DNA from: CAYYYP01 sp964475985
GTDB lineage: Bacteria > Bdellovibrionota > UBA1018 > CAYHWW01
Direction: 5' to 3'
DNA length: 31,304 nt
NCBI GenBank assembly: GCA_964475985.1
Contig: CAYYYP010000043.1
Location: forward strand, 1-31,304
This document shows, one piece after another, positions 6,991-15,777 of the stretch (positions are counted from its first letter, which is position 1; each line of letters begins with the position of its first letter). The notes below the pieces were generated by a model. It worked only from the letters and a program-made list of their open reading frames with translations. It was not told where the DNA came from and searched no databases. Made by a program: the position numbers and the translations under genes.

Positions 6991-9900
6991 CTAAGGTGCT
7001 AGCTTATAGGTGGGAAAGCTGATGGTAGTAACATCCGTTGTCATAATTGCTTGCGAACAATTAGGCGCACCCAGCAGAGTGCCAGCTAATTTACTACCCG
7101 CGGCGACATCAAGAATATTGGCCGCGGCCGAATGCAGATCACATCCGGTCATAAGCCATATTTCGCCGTTGGTGGAAACTTGGGCGCCTCCGCTGATGTC
7201 GATGTAGTCAACGGGAGTAACCGTGTTGAAAGTTGCCGGGGTCGTGACACCAGCAATCGCGCCGGTCATGGTCAGAGTAGTGTCGGTGTTGCTGCTAATT
7301 GAATAGAGATTGTCATCCAAGACATTTAACGGTGTAGCAGCGTCATAGGCCACATCAGGTCTTACTATGACTCCAGCGAAAAGATTCGTGTATTTCGCCG
7401 TCAATGCTGGAGTGGTAGACGCAATAGTTGCTACGGCGGCGGCAGCCGATGAAAGAGTTCCGGCTAAAGAAACCAGTGCGGTGGTTCCATACCTTGCATT
7501 TGTTGTGACTCCGGAATTATTATAGATTAGCGAGCCATAAGTTTGCCCTGAATGTTTTACATAAATGGAGCCGGCTGCACCGTTTCCGCCGTCAGTATCA
7601 GTTGTACACCAACGCGTAATGGCCGCACCGCCTTTAGCCGTCACCAATCCCTTGAACGTATTAAAGGATCCGGCAGATGCAGTAGTAGGATACGAGAGCG
7701 AAGATCCACTCCCGCCGTCCCATGCGTTAATACCTCCGGCGGAGGTAATAAGTGCGATTCGACCGCCACCACCACCCGCGCTCAATCCATTACAAAATCC
7801 GCCACCAAAATATCCATCGGCTCCGTTAGCGGAAATTTGGCCGGTCCAACTTGAAGTTGAAAACGATGCGCAATTCAAATAGACGGACCCTCCCGCGCCA
7901 CTAATATGATTTCCGGTTAAATCTGCGTCAGCTTTTATGGATGAAGTCCCGGCAAAAGTGCAGGCTCCCGCGGCGGTAATCCTTGCAACTCCGCCGCCTG
8001 ACATGCCAGCGCCGCCGCCTGGATATTTCGGATTTGCATAATCGTCGTAGGTATCCGAAGCCGAACAAGTAGTAACACCACAACCACCTTTTCCGCCGTG
8101 GGACGCACCCGAATCACTCGCTCTTACAAATCCATTTACGGTGCTGCTGGTCGGCACTCCGGAAGGTTGGGAGAAACCTGTTCCAGTAATATATCCTAAG
8201 CCAGAGACATCGATGCTCGCGGATGATGAAAGGGCAAGCGCGCCCGTAAGGGTTGCGTTGAGCGCGTACATAGTGGTGCCGTCAGTTGTTTGATGTTTGA
8301 GTTTTCCACCCGCGCCCGACATCGTGAGATTTCTAGCCGTAATAGTATTTGCGACTAAAGCACTAGAGCTGGTGCTTGTAATATCTATATCTCCTCCGCC
8401 GGTGATGGTTACGGTAGGTGCAGTTATCGCAGCCGATCCGGAGATCGTTAATGCCGGAGCGGTTAAGGTACCCGTGACCGTAAGCACGCCCGTGCCCGAA
8501 ACCGTCAACGCGGAAGGGTGCGTGAAATTACCACTCACTTTCAAAGATCCGCCCGTAAGGGCTAACCGATAATTATTGAAATCTAAGAAAGGTAAAGTAT
8601 GGCTTCCGCTTGCTTTCGTATAATGGAATTCTCCGTTAAAGCCCGGATAATCCAGGGTCGCAGTTCCGTTAAATGCTAAAAGTCCGTCCATATTTATGGA
8701 GGTGGTCGGATTTGAAATGGGACCTGAAACTAAATAAATATCACCATTAGTCTGCAGCACCGCGCCGCCCATAACCTCCAAATTGTCAAAAACATGCAGG
8801 GTGCGGAAACTCTTCGTGTTGGTAGCGGCTGAGCCTAGGGTCAAAGTCGTGCCGGAGTTCGCTGTAATTTTTGGGTATGAGGCTAAAGCCGACGAATCTA
8901 TGGGGACACTGGTATCTAAACGCAGGCGCGCCGTTTCGCTCGAACTTGCGTAGACGTTAGTAAATTTGGAAGTCAAAAGGGGCGTTGAATTGACAGTCAC
9001 CGTGGGAGTGGTGCCCGAAGCAGTAAAATCTCCGTAAATTGACGGCAGAAATGTGACGCCCGATCGGCCGCCGGTGTCTACCGTAACTCCAGTATTATTA
9101 ACGATTAGACTTCCATAGGTTTGAGCGGAATGTTTTACGTAAATTGTGCCCGCGCCACCACTTCCCCAAACCGGATCGTTTGCACACCATTGGTAGGCCG
9201 GATTGCCGCCCTTTGCTTTCACGTTAGCGACAAAAATATTCAATGCACTTGCGCTTGATGGATAACGAAGTGGCGCTGCCACCGTATCGCTATCCCAGCC
9301 AGCAAGGCCCCCCGAAGTAGTGATAATTGCGATACGTCCGCCACCGCCCGCTGCGCCGCCACCGTTACAATAACCGCCCATAAAATAGCCGTTTGCTCCA
9401 ATGGCCGTAATGTTCCCGGTCCAGGTCGAGGTTGATATCGAAGCACAGTTTAAATAGATGGACCCACCGGCTCCGCTTGTCTGGGTTCCAGTTAAATTTG
9501 CATCGGCCTTAATGGATGAAGATCCGGAGAAATTACAGGAACCAGTTGCAGTAATACGCGCAACCCCACCCCCGGCTAAGACGGCTCCGCCACCTGGGTA
9601 TTGTGGATTCGTTAAGTCGTCATAGGTATCGGCCGCAACGCACGTGGTAGTTCCACAACCGCCTTTACCACCGTGAGATGCACCGGAGTCACTGGATCGT
9701 CCGAACCCCGTCACTATACTGTTTGTACCGGGATTTCCTAAGGGCTGCAAAAAACCATAGGAACTGACATAACCGATGCCCGACACATCAATGCTTGCGG
9801 ATGACGAAAGATTTAGATTTCCGGTGAGGGTAACGTTCAAAGCATAAGTATTTGAAGTATCGGTAGTCTGGTGCTTAAGTTTGGTGCCTGCGCCTGACAA

Positions 9901-12090
9901 CGTAAGATTGTTCGCAGTTATAGTATTTGCGATTAAAGCGCTGGAACTCGTACTAGAGACCGTAATGTCTCCACCACCTGTTACGGTTAAGGTTGGGGCG
10001 GTTAATGATCCAGTGCCCGTCACTACTACTGAAGGTGCACTCACGGTACCTGTGACTACAAGTGCGCCAGTTCCCGAGACCGTAAGCGTTGTTGGGTTGG
10101 TCAAATTTCCATTGATTGTGGAAGAACCACCACTGATTGAAAACGCATAGTTTGAAAAGTTTTGTGTCGGAAAAACATTTGTCCCACTCGTTTGCGAATA
10201 GACATAGGTGTTAGTGAAGCCTTGATAATTTAACGCGCCGGAACCGTTGAACTGCACAAGCCCATTCATTTCTACCGATGTGCCTGGATTGACGATTGCG
10301 CCAGACACTAAGTAAATATCACCCTTGGTTTCAATGACGGCTCCGCCACTGACTTCCATGGTGTCAAAGATATGCAATGTTCTAAATGTTGTATCATCGC
10401 CACCGCCTACGCCGTTCGCTGCAAGGCCAGTAGTGTCATTCAAAGTAAGAGTGGTTGCATCATTTGCCGAAACTAGTTTTACAAGGTTTCCGGTGTAGCT
10501 TGTGGGCACCACCGATCCGGCGCTGGTGACATCCGGTCGAACGAAAGTATTCGCGTATAGGTTAGTTAGTTTTGTTGTGAGACCAGCGCCAGTTACGGTT
10601 GCGGTAGTTCCGGCGAGTTGAGTGATGGTTCCCGCAATCGACGGCAAAATAGTTTTGCCGGAAAGCGCAATGGTATTGGAACCATTTTTCACAATAAGTG
10701 AACCATAAGTTTGTGATGAATTTTTAAGGAAGATAGTACCCGCAGCGCCGGCACCTGAACTACCGGTTGTGGCACCGGTGGCAGTCACGCTGGTAGTGAA
10801 TGTGTTGAAAGTCGTAGAGTTTGTCGGGAAAATGAGGTTACCAGCCCAGTCGGCGCTTCCGTTTGTCCCAGAGGATATCAAAGAAATGCGACCGCCCCCA
10901 CCGCCAGAGCCGAACATCCAATAGGTTCCACCATTCGCTTTTATGGTTCCCGTCCAGGTGGATGAAGTCGTAAAAGTACTGCAATTTAGAAAAACCGTAC
11001 CGCCTGCGCCGCCATCGCCTGCACCCGCCGATGAAATGGACGCCGTATCTGTAAAACTGCAAAGGCCAGCCGAAGTAATTTTAACTACTCCTCCGCCCGC
11101 ACCGCCGGAGCCGCCACCGGGATAACTTGGGTCAATGATGTTATCAAATACTTCGCCCGGAGATGAGCCTGCCCCGGTGAATCCGCCCTGACCACCATGT
11201 GATCCCCCTACTGTTCCGAACGGTATACTAGTGCCAAGCAATCCAGCCGCGGCTGAATTTGTGGGTGCACCATTTGGTTGGAGAAAACTATACCCGCCAG
11301 GATAGCCTAATCCATCGGTATTTATGGACGCAGTGCCTTGTAAGTTAAGTGAGTTCACTGACAAAATCATCCGGTATAATGTGGCGGCGCTAGTTGAGGT
11401 GTGCTTGAGTGTACCTCCGCGCATAAACACGTCGCCTAAAGCAAAATTATTTGTAGTCGACGTCGTGGTATCAAACGTGATGGTTCCCGCCGTCACATAA
11501 AGGTTTTTACCGGCGTAGGCGCTAGTGATACTAGTTGCTCCCGATAGCGTATAGCCGTTTACTCCAAGGAACTGACCGTCATCAAAAGTAACGTTACCGG
11601 TGGCATTGGCCGCCACATCTCCACTCGTCTCTACGCAGGTTGCCGAAAAGGTTACGCTACCCACCGTCGAAGAAACTGCCGTGACTAAGTATTGCCCTCC
11701 GCCAATGTCGGTAGCAGTTTGGCATAAAGCCGCGGCTCCGGTGCGACAATTTGAAGCTCCGGAAAGGGTGGCCGTTCCAGAGGTAATCCTCACCTCCACA
11801 GTTTTACCCGTGCCCATAGGCGTACTTGAAGAATTCTTTGGGATGACAATAACGCTCACCATGGCAAGTCCATCAGAAGGCGCGTAAGTGGCCGAAGCTT
11901 TGACTACAGTTTTGGAAGGGCTCACAACCGTCGGATCGGTGCTCTCACTTACGGTGGTCCCGGTGTTTCCACTGGTCGTCGTCCCCGAAGGTTCATCGCT
12001 GAATGAGCCACCTAAGGGGTTGTTACATCCCGCACTTAGAGCAATCAGTAGCCCTAAAATCATTGCCCTTCTCACAAGGCTGATATTCAT
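6991..12090 (-). CDS. Giant repetitive surface lipoprotein with Big_1-like domain and three tandem Gly-rich modules
   Basis: This protein has 1699 residues from the ATG at 12090. The signal peptide has two arginines, a hydrophobic core and lipobox LSAGC (Cys22). A linker leads to a bacterial Ig-like Big_1-type domain (about 57-171: SPSKTVVKASATYAPSDG through DIGGGQYLVTAVSS). Three tandem copies of a ~520-residue module follow. Each contains LKH, SFLQP-type, SHGGxGG, PGGG and GGGGGRI motifs, then SQTYGSLI, FRTLHIFD and GDIYLVSG, with runs of V-T-V-S-G-T-G strands. The composition (Gly, Ser, Thr, Ala) and strand periodicity suggest a long beta-solenoid or fibre at the cell surface. No autotransporter barrel or sortase-type signal is visible at the C-terminus (FPTYKLAP). 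The frame extends to an ATG at 12138, but that start has no ribosome binding site. The ATG at 12063 has a better site (GAAGGG) but would give an uncharged signal peptide. Adhesin or fibre is inference. Confidence 0.88.
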   Translation of the reverse strand: MNISLVRRAMILGLLIALSAGCNNPLGGSFSDEPSGTTTSGNTGTTVSESTDPTVVSPSKTVVKASATYAPSDGLAMVSVIVIPKNSSSTPMGTGKTVEVRITSGTATLSGASNCRTGAAALCQTATDIGGGQYLVTAVSSTVGSVTFSATCVETSGDVAANATGNVTFDDGQFLGVNGYTLSGATSITSAYAGKNLYVTAGTITFDTTTSTTNNFALGDVFMRGGTLKHTSTSAATLYRMILSVNSLNLQGTASINTDGLGYPGGYSFLQPNGAPTNSAAAGLLGTSIPFGTVGGSHGGQGGFTGAGSSPGEVFDNIIDPSYPGGGSGGAGGGVVKITSAGLCSFTDTASISSAGAGDGGAGGTVFLNCSTFTTSSTWTGTIKANGGTYWMFGSGGGGGRISLISSGTNGSADWAGNLIFPTNSTTFNTFTTSVTATGATTGSSGAGAAGTIFLKNSSQTYGSLIVKNGSNTIALSGKTILPSIAGTITQLAGTTATVTGAGLTTKLTNLYANTFVRPDVTSAGSVVPTSYTGNLVKLVSANDATTLTLNDTTGLAANGVGGGDDTTFRTLHIFDTMEVSGGAVIETKGDIYLVSGAIVNPGTSVEMNGLVQFNGSGALNYQGFTNTYVYSQTSGTNVFPTQNFSNYAFSISGGSSTINGNLTNPTTLTVSGTGALVVTGTVSAPSVVVTGTGSLTAPTLTVTGGGDITVSSTSSSALIANTITANNLTLSGAGTKLKHQTTDTSNTYALNVTLTGNLNLSSSASIDVSGIGYVSSYGFLQPLGNPGTNSIVTGFGRSSDSGASHGGKGGCGTTTCVAADTYDDLTNPQYPGGGAVLAGGGVARITATGSCNFSGSSSIKADANLTGTQTSGAGGSIYLNCASISTSTWTGNITAIGANGYFMGGYCNGGGAAGGGGRIAIITTSGGLAGWDSDTVAAPLRYPSSASALNIFVANVKAKGGNPAYQWCANDPVWGSGGAGTIYVKHSAQTYGSLIVNNTGVTVDTGGRSGVTFLPSIYGDFTASGTTPTVTVNSTPLLTSKFTNVYASSSETARLRLDTSVPIDSSALASYPKITANSGTTLTLGSAATNTKSFRTLHVFDNLEVMGGAVLQTNGDIYLVSGPISNPTTSINMDGLLAFNGTATLDYPGFNGEFHYTKASGSHTLPFLDFNNYRLALTGGSLKVSGNFTHPSALTVSGTGVLTVTGTLTAPALTISGSAAITAPTVTITGGGDIDITSTSSSALVANTITARNLTMSGAGGKLKHQTTDGTTMYALNATLTGALALSSSASIDVSGLGYITGTGFSQPSGVPTSSTVNGFVRASDSGASHGGKGGCGVTTCSASDTYDDYANPKYPGGGAGMSGGGVARITAAGACTFAGTSSIKADADLTGNHISGAGGSVYLNCASFSTSSWTGQISANGADGYFGGGFCNGLSAGGGGGRIALITSAGGINAWDGGSGSSLSYPTTASAGSFNTFKGLVTAKGGAAITRWCTTDTDGGNGAAGSIYVKHSGQTYGSLIYNNSGVTTNARYGTTALVSLAGTLSSAAAAVATIASTTPALTAKYTNLFAGVIVRPDVAYDAATPLNVLDDNLYSISSNTDTTLTMTGAIAGVTTPATFNTVTPVDYIDISGGAQVSTNGEIWLMTGCDLHSAAANILDVAAGSKLAGTLLGAPNCSQAIMTTDVTTISFPTYKLAP
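6994..8320 (-). repeat. Module copy 3 of the giant lipoprotein (shortened)
   Basis: Third module, about residues 1258-1699. Its SQTYGSL anchor is at about 7535, 1578 bases from copy 2. It ends in a distinct tail after NGEIWLMTG in place of the long V-T-V-S-G strand region, so it is about 80 residues shorter and probably caps the fold. It is clearly closer to copy 2 than to copy 1. Confidence 0.72.
8321..9900 (-). repeat. Module copy 2 of the giant lipoprotein
   Basis: Second module, about residues 731-1257. Its SQTYGSL anchor is at about 9113, 1590 bases from copy 1. It shares SGASHGGKGGCG, DTYDD, PGGGA, GGGVARIT, SSIKADA and WCANDP-type motifs with copy 3. Confidence 0.75.
9901..11440 (-). 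repeat. Module copy 1 of the giant lipoprotein
   Basis: First in-frame tandem module, about residues 217-730. Boundaries are approximate, set on the LKH anchor. The SQTYGSL anchor of this copy is at about 10703. This copy is the most divergent: it lacks the two-cysteine KGGCG...C insertion seen in copies 2 and 3. Confidence 0.75.
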
Positions 12091-12252
12091 CAGCAATCTC
12101 GATGAGAGAATGGTTTTGATTAATATTGCGAAGTGCATTGCTATATTATCGGACGGTTTTGGTAAAACATAAATACTTATTATTTATCTATTTTGTCCAG
12201 CACTTAGCCCATGGAATTGAAATCACCATAAAAGTTAGCCCTTTGCCCCGTG

Positions 12253-12300
12253 TGCCAAGGGGCCGCCTCTAATTCGGGCTGTCAATTCAATGCCTTGGCA
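12253..12300. repeat. Inverted repeat in the divergent promoter region
   Basis: TGCCAAGG (12253-12260) pairs with CCTTGGCA (12293-12300) across a 32-base loop. The arms extend by a further five pairs (GCCCC/GGGGC) after a 3-base bulge. The repeat lies in the 270 bases between the divergent giant lipoprotein gene and the HELTH metallopeptidase gene, about 60 bases before the latter. It could be an operator shared by both genes or a leader hairpin. Confidence 0.4.
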
Positions 12301-12360
12301 GGGGCAAGCCGCATTCAAACTTATTGTATTTAGTAAATTTGTGGTATTTAGGTTCACCTT

Positions 12361-13344
12361 ATGGAAATTTTTGGCCGCAAATTTGCTGCTTCCTGGCGAA
12401 GCATTGGTCTTTTTCTCTTATTACAAGTGTCAGCGACCTGCCTAGCCCATGAAGTCGTATTCTCACCCAAGCTACTCGCGGAGTTTCCGCAGTGCCAGAG
12501 ATGGCTAGCCGAATCTCCGGAAACCAACGCCCTCCTCAATTCTTCCACCCTGCGGGAAGTTGGGCTTTTTAAGGAATTGTTTCGGCTTCTAGGGCGTCAA
12601 CGCCCTGCGGACCCCGCATGGAATGCAATGCTTAAGGAAGCCTTCGTTTTGATGAATCAGTTTTTGGCTGCCCAAATTTCGGCAAAACCAAATAAGTTGA
12701 CTGCGTTATTTAGGGACATCCGAAACATTTTAAGGGACGACCCTACCAATATCTGGGTAGGGGCGTTTAATGATCCAGAAAGTCCCGACGCCGGCGCGCT
12801 AAACCGCGTCAAAGTCCCCGATGAAGGAATCTTGGTTGATCATGTTTATTTTTTCGAGATCAACTTCACTCGGCTCGACAAAATTCGTTTAGTGAGGACT
12901 ATCCTCCATGAACTGACCCACCTTCTCGATACCAACCTATTCATCGATTTTGCGAATATCAATATTGCCCTGCCGCTGCAAAAAAGGCATCGCTTTTTTC
13001 GAAAATATTTCCGGCTGAATTCTACTAAAGGAACTCATAGCTGGGATGAGGGCTTCACAACTTTTGTATTCGAAGCGCGGGCCCATGCGGTAGAAATCGC
13101 ATCTCTAGCTAAAATTAAATCTTTGGCGGAGCCTGGCCTTACCATCGCTGAAGTGGAGCGCTGGGAGAATCAAGAAACCAATGCAATTTTTCGTATATTA
13201 ACCGACCCAGACGAATATTATGCCCAGGCGGTGGAGTTCATGGCAGCCAACGATATCCCACAGAATCGAATGTTTGAGACCGCCATCCGAATCTTTCAGG
13301 AAATCAGGGCCTTCGTCGGTGCCCATCAACCTGAGGAATTTTAA
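12361..13344 (+). CDS. Secreted putative zinc metallopeptidase (HELTH)
   Basis: The protein has 327 residues. A signal peptide (about 1-29, RSIGLFLLLQVSATCLA, cleavage near LAH) is followed by an alpha-helical domain. The zinc-binding helix TILHELTHLLD has HExxH at residues 183-187. Downstream, EGFTTFVFEARAHAVEIA (about 230-247) resembles the helix that supplies a third acidic ligand in gluzincin-type peptidases; its Glu residues are candidates. Two zinc His ligands and the catalytic Glu are visible; the third ligand is inferred. I do not recognise the exact family. A weak TAGG lies ahead of the ATG. It leads a run of secreted-protein genes and has a second metallopeptidase as a close neighbour. 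Confidence 0.8.
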   Translation: MEIFGRKFAASWRSIGLFLLLQVSATCLAHEVVFSPKLLAEFPQCQRWLAESPETNALLNSSTLREVGLFKELFRLLGRQRPADPAWNAMLKEAFVLMNQFLAAQISAKPNKLTALFRDIRNILRDDPTNIWVGAFNDPESPDAGALNRVKVPDEGILVDHVYFFEINFTRLDKIRLVRTILHELTHLLDTNLFIDFANINIALPLQKRHRFFRKYFRLNSTKGTHSWDEGFTTFVFEARAHAVEIASLAKIKSLAEPGLTIAEVERWENQETNAIFRILTDPDEYYAQAVEFMAANDIPQNRMFETAIRIFQEIRAFVGAHQPEEF

Positions 13345-13376
13345 AATCGCTAGTTTGTGTGCTAGCAGAAAAAGCC

Positions 13377-14525
13377 ATGGCGAAACCCTTGGCGATCGTT
13401 GCCGCAAATTGCACTTTTCTTTTCGTATTTTTTTTCGGTTCCTTCACATTTCTTCCGAGCAGTGCATTGGCCCATCCGGCCACCGTGCAAAACCTTAATC
13501 TTTCCATCGATAGGGTGTCACCCAGCTACTTGGCGATGCGACGTGCCGAACGATTGGGTGAAGAGCGCCTTGAAATAGCCCAGTGGATCAACCATCAACT
13601 TAAGCTGCGAGCGCAAGGTCTCGGATTGTTTTCCTGGTTCAACAAAAACTTCTGGCAGAGTCGTGCACTTGACCTCGGAGTTTTTAAAGTGAATGATTTT
13701 GATTTGGTAGACGGATTAGAAATCAAGTACCCCGATGGCATTAGCTTGATTTTAAAGAATCCCAATTCCAGAAATGAATCCATCGGTTTTTTCGTACTCG
13801 ACCTATTGGAACGCCATGAAACAACATTTAATCCGCTCGCATTTGATGCCCAAGTTGAAGCCTTTCGCACACAAGTAATAAATACGGTGCTTTCGCTTTA
13901 CCCCAATCCTAAAAGCGCTGAGCATCGACTCGTCCTCGAATACCTAGCTCAATTACCTGAATCCCAGACGCAATGGTCTTGGTTCAGGCGGTGGGGGAAA
14001 AAATTTCGGCGCTCCCTCCCACAACACCAAACCTTGGGCCATGAATACCTGGCCTACCTCAAGGCGAAATGGGATCTTATCGACTCCCCGGAACGTCTTT
14101 TGCCAAAGTTCACGGCGGAATTGCGGGAATCGCTCAGCAACCAAGGGTTAACTAAATTCATTGAGCCCACCGACTTCCAGGCAAAAATAGTATTATCCAT
14201 GATCTCTCGAGAAATCAAAGCCCGGGGCCTAGAACCTGCCATTGAACGGATCGCTAAGGAACGAGGACGAATCCGGTTCACGGTGGATAAGCCCTCACAG
14301 TTTTCTCACGCAAACGAGAGAGTCCCTGCGGGATTCACCGACTATTATGTGACCTTCGCCGGCGAAATTATCGCTTTTCGTGACCTTACCCATCGAACGC
14401 AGGAACAAAGTTCTGCCGCTTGGGACATTCTCTTGATTGAGGAGTGGAAAGAGCAGTTTTTTGAAGGACTCCAAGAAATTATAAAACGACTAGATCCGGT
14501 GAAATGCGAACCGCAAATGGGCTAA
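13377..14525 (+). CDS. Unrecognised secreted protein
   Basis: The protein has 382 residues from the ATG at 13377; a GTG at 13359 is also in frame. A long hydrophobic signal peptide (about residues 9-32, LFVFFFGSFTFLP) ends at a good cleavage site, SALAH. The mature part is mostly helical and Trp/Arg/Lys rich (WSWFRRWGKKFRRSL around 200-215). It ends with a compact alpha/beta segment (DYYVTFAGEIIAFRDL, about 324-339). There is no HExxH or other catalytic signature. It starts 32 bases after the HELTH peptidase gene on the same strand, so the two are probably one operon. It converges on the HELSH peptidase gene with only 13 bases between the stops. Confidence 0.8.
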   Translation: MAKPLAIVAANCTFLFVFFFGSFTFLPSSALAHPATVQNLNLSIDRVSPSYLAMRRAERLGEERLEIAQWINHQLKLRAQGLGLFSWFNKNFWQSRALDLGVFKVNDFDLVDGLEIKYPDGISLILKNPNSRNESIGFFVLDLLERHETTFNPLAFDAQVEAFRTQVINTVLSLYPNPKSAEHRLVLEYLAQLPESQTQWSWFRRWGKKFRRSLPQHQTLGHEYLAYLKAKWDLIDSPERLLPKFTAELRESLSNQGLTKFIEPTDFQAKIVLSMISREIKARGLEPAIERIAKERGRIRFTVDKPSQFSHANERVPAGFTDYYVTFAGEIIAFRDLTHRTQEQSSAAWDILLIEEWKEQFFEGLQEIIKRLDPVKCEPQMG

Positions 14526-14538
14526 ACAAAGGGGTCGA

Positions 14539-15759
14539 TCATAAAGTGCAACGCTCCCTTCCCCAAAGTCCATCTCCCGTATTGGCTCGGCAACCCATGA
14601 CGCGCCTTATTTGAGCATCACCGCCAAGAATCGTTCCGATGCGGAGTCTGCCCGTCGGATGCAGTCCATCGGTGGGCGCATCACCACAAAATATTTCATA
14701 CATATTACGTAAGGCCTTAAGTTTGACTTCATAGCGATGCCTTCGGTGGATTCTCCGCGACTTCATCTGTTGCTCAAGCAAACCCAAAAACCGTGCAATA
14801 GGAATAGTGGCCCTTAGATCAGCCGCAATTTCCGGCATATGCGCTCGCACTAACGTCAGTGGAGACAAGGCTAACCGCTCACTTGGTGGACTTGAATTCC
14901 TCAGTTCTTCAGCAAAACTATCCGCAAGACAGCGCCCATAATTTTCAAATTCATTTGGAAAATAACGGGAGTCAATGGAATGGGAAAGCTCATGGGCAAT
15001 GATCTGAAAAGACGACAGCGCAGCCCCATGATTTTGCCCACGCACTGGAGTTTGAGCGACCACGGTGCCCGGACACACCAATAAAAATGCATCTAATCCT
15101 TCGTGGAAACTCGGCAACGCATAACCTGATTGTTCCATACCGTTTGGCCCACAATCACGGACAAAGAGGAATTGTAACTGAAACTGAATCTCCGGATGGG
15201 CCACGTACATTCTTTGAACTTCCGCTTGCGTGTGAAAACGCACGGACGAAATGCGCGAGGCATGAGCGGGGGTCGGCAATCCGTCCTGAAATAGCGCTTG
15301 AATGAAGGCCGTGCGCTCGCGTTCCGCTTCAAGCAATGGCGCAAGTAGTTCATTTTGGACTTGGATTTTTAGGAGGCCGTAGCTCTTTACCGTCTCGTCA
15401 CTGGCGAGGTTGCCCGTCCATTCGCTGACATAATTCAGAAGCTCAGCATCACTGACGGTCCCTAAATCCCGTTGAGGCTCAAGCATGCCTAAATATCTCC
15501 TCGCCGTAACTAAAGAAACTCGTCGCGAAAATGCCGCGATTCGTGCTGTCCGAATGCGAACCAATTCTTGATCTTGGGTACCGGCTCCGCAAACAGCGGC
15601 GTAAGGTTCATCGCAAAAACTTGGTCCGTGGAGGTGCGGTTGAGATTCAAGGTCATCAATAACGTCGTTGAGCTGATTTAAAAAATTCGTCTCCTGCGCA
15701 AACCCTGAAATGCTCAGAAAAAATAAAATGCCGCTCCAGAACTTTTTCAATTTGCTCAA
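14539..15759 (-). CDS. Secreted short M13 (neprilysin)-like zinc metallopeptidase
   Basis: The protein has 406 residues from a TTG start. The signal peptide is SKLKKFWSGILFFLSISGFA, cleaved before QET. Three features in order match the catalytic part of peptidase family M13: the zinc helix IIAHELSHSID (HExxH at 256-260), an ExxxD helix (EIAAD, 310-314) supplying the third zinc ligand, and a C-terminal FCG...HPTGRLRIG...MGC (about 357-390). The last recalls the M13 pattern WCG...HSP..FRV.G...C. Family members are usually near 700 residues, so the large N-terminal lid domain is reduced to about 230. The frame extends to an ATG at 15894, but that would bury the signal peptide; AAAGGGAG sits just upstream of the TTG at 15759 (a TTG at 15750 is also possible). 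A near-identical direct repeat brackets the gene. Confidence 0.8.
   Translation of the reverse strand: MSKLKKFWSGILFFLSISGFAQETNFLNQLNDVIDDLESQPHLHGPSFCDEPYAAVCGAGTQDQELVRIRTARIAAFSRRVSLVTARRYLGMLEPQRDLGTVSDAELLNYVSEWTGNLASDETVKSYGLLKIQVQNELLAPLLEAERERTAFIQALFQDGLPTPAHASRISSVRFHTQAEVQRMYVAHPEIQFQLQFLFVRDCGPNGMEQSGYALPSFHEGLDAFLLVCPGTVVAQTPVRGQNHGAALSSFQIIAHELSHSIDSRYFPNEFENYGRCLADSFAEELRNSSPPSERLALSPLTLVRAHMPEIAADLRATIPIARFLGLLEQQMKSRRIHRRHRYEVKLKALRNMYEIFCGDAPTDGLHPTGRLRIGTILGGDAQIRRVMGCRANTGDGLWGRERCTL
14549..14568 (-). repeat. Direct repeat, copy at 3' end of the M13-like gene
   Basis: This 20-base sequence (starting CTTTGGGGAAGGGAG on the minus strand) recurs at 15757-15777 with a single A insertion. 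Here it encodes the last residues of the M13-like protein (LWGRERC). Confidence 0.6.
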
Positions 15760-15777
15760 CGCTCCCTTTCCCCAAAG
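15757..15777 (-). repeat. Direct repeat, copy at 5' end of the M13-like gene
   Basis: This is the 21-base partner of 14549-14568, in the same orientation, 1.2 kb away. It contains the proposed ribosome binding site and TTG start. A match of this length within the window is unlikely by chance. Confidence 0.6.

Noticed and set aside
7552..8572. Several 90-105-codon plus-strand frames opposite the giant lipoprotein gene
   Set aside because: They are antisense to highly repetitive coding sequence, have Pro/Val-rich composition mirrored from Gly/Thr codons, and lack ribosome binding sites.
11600..12172. Two consecutive plus-strand frames of 94-95 codons
   Set aside because: Antisense shadows of the signal peptide and Big_1-like region of the lipoprotein; no family similarity.
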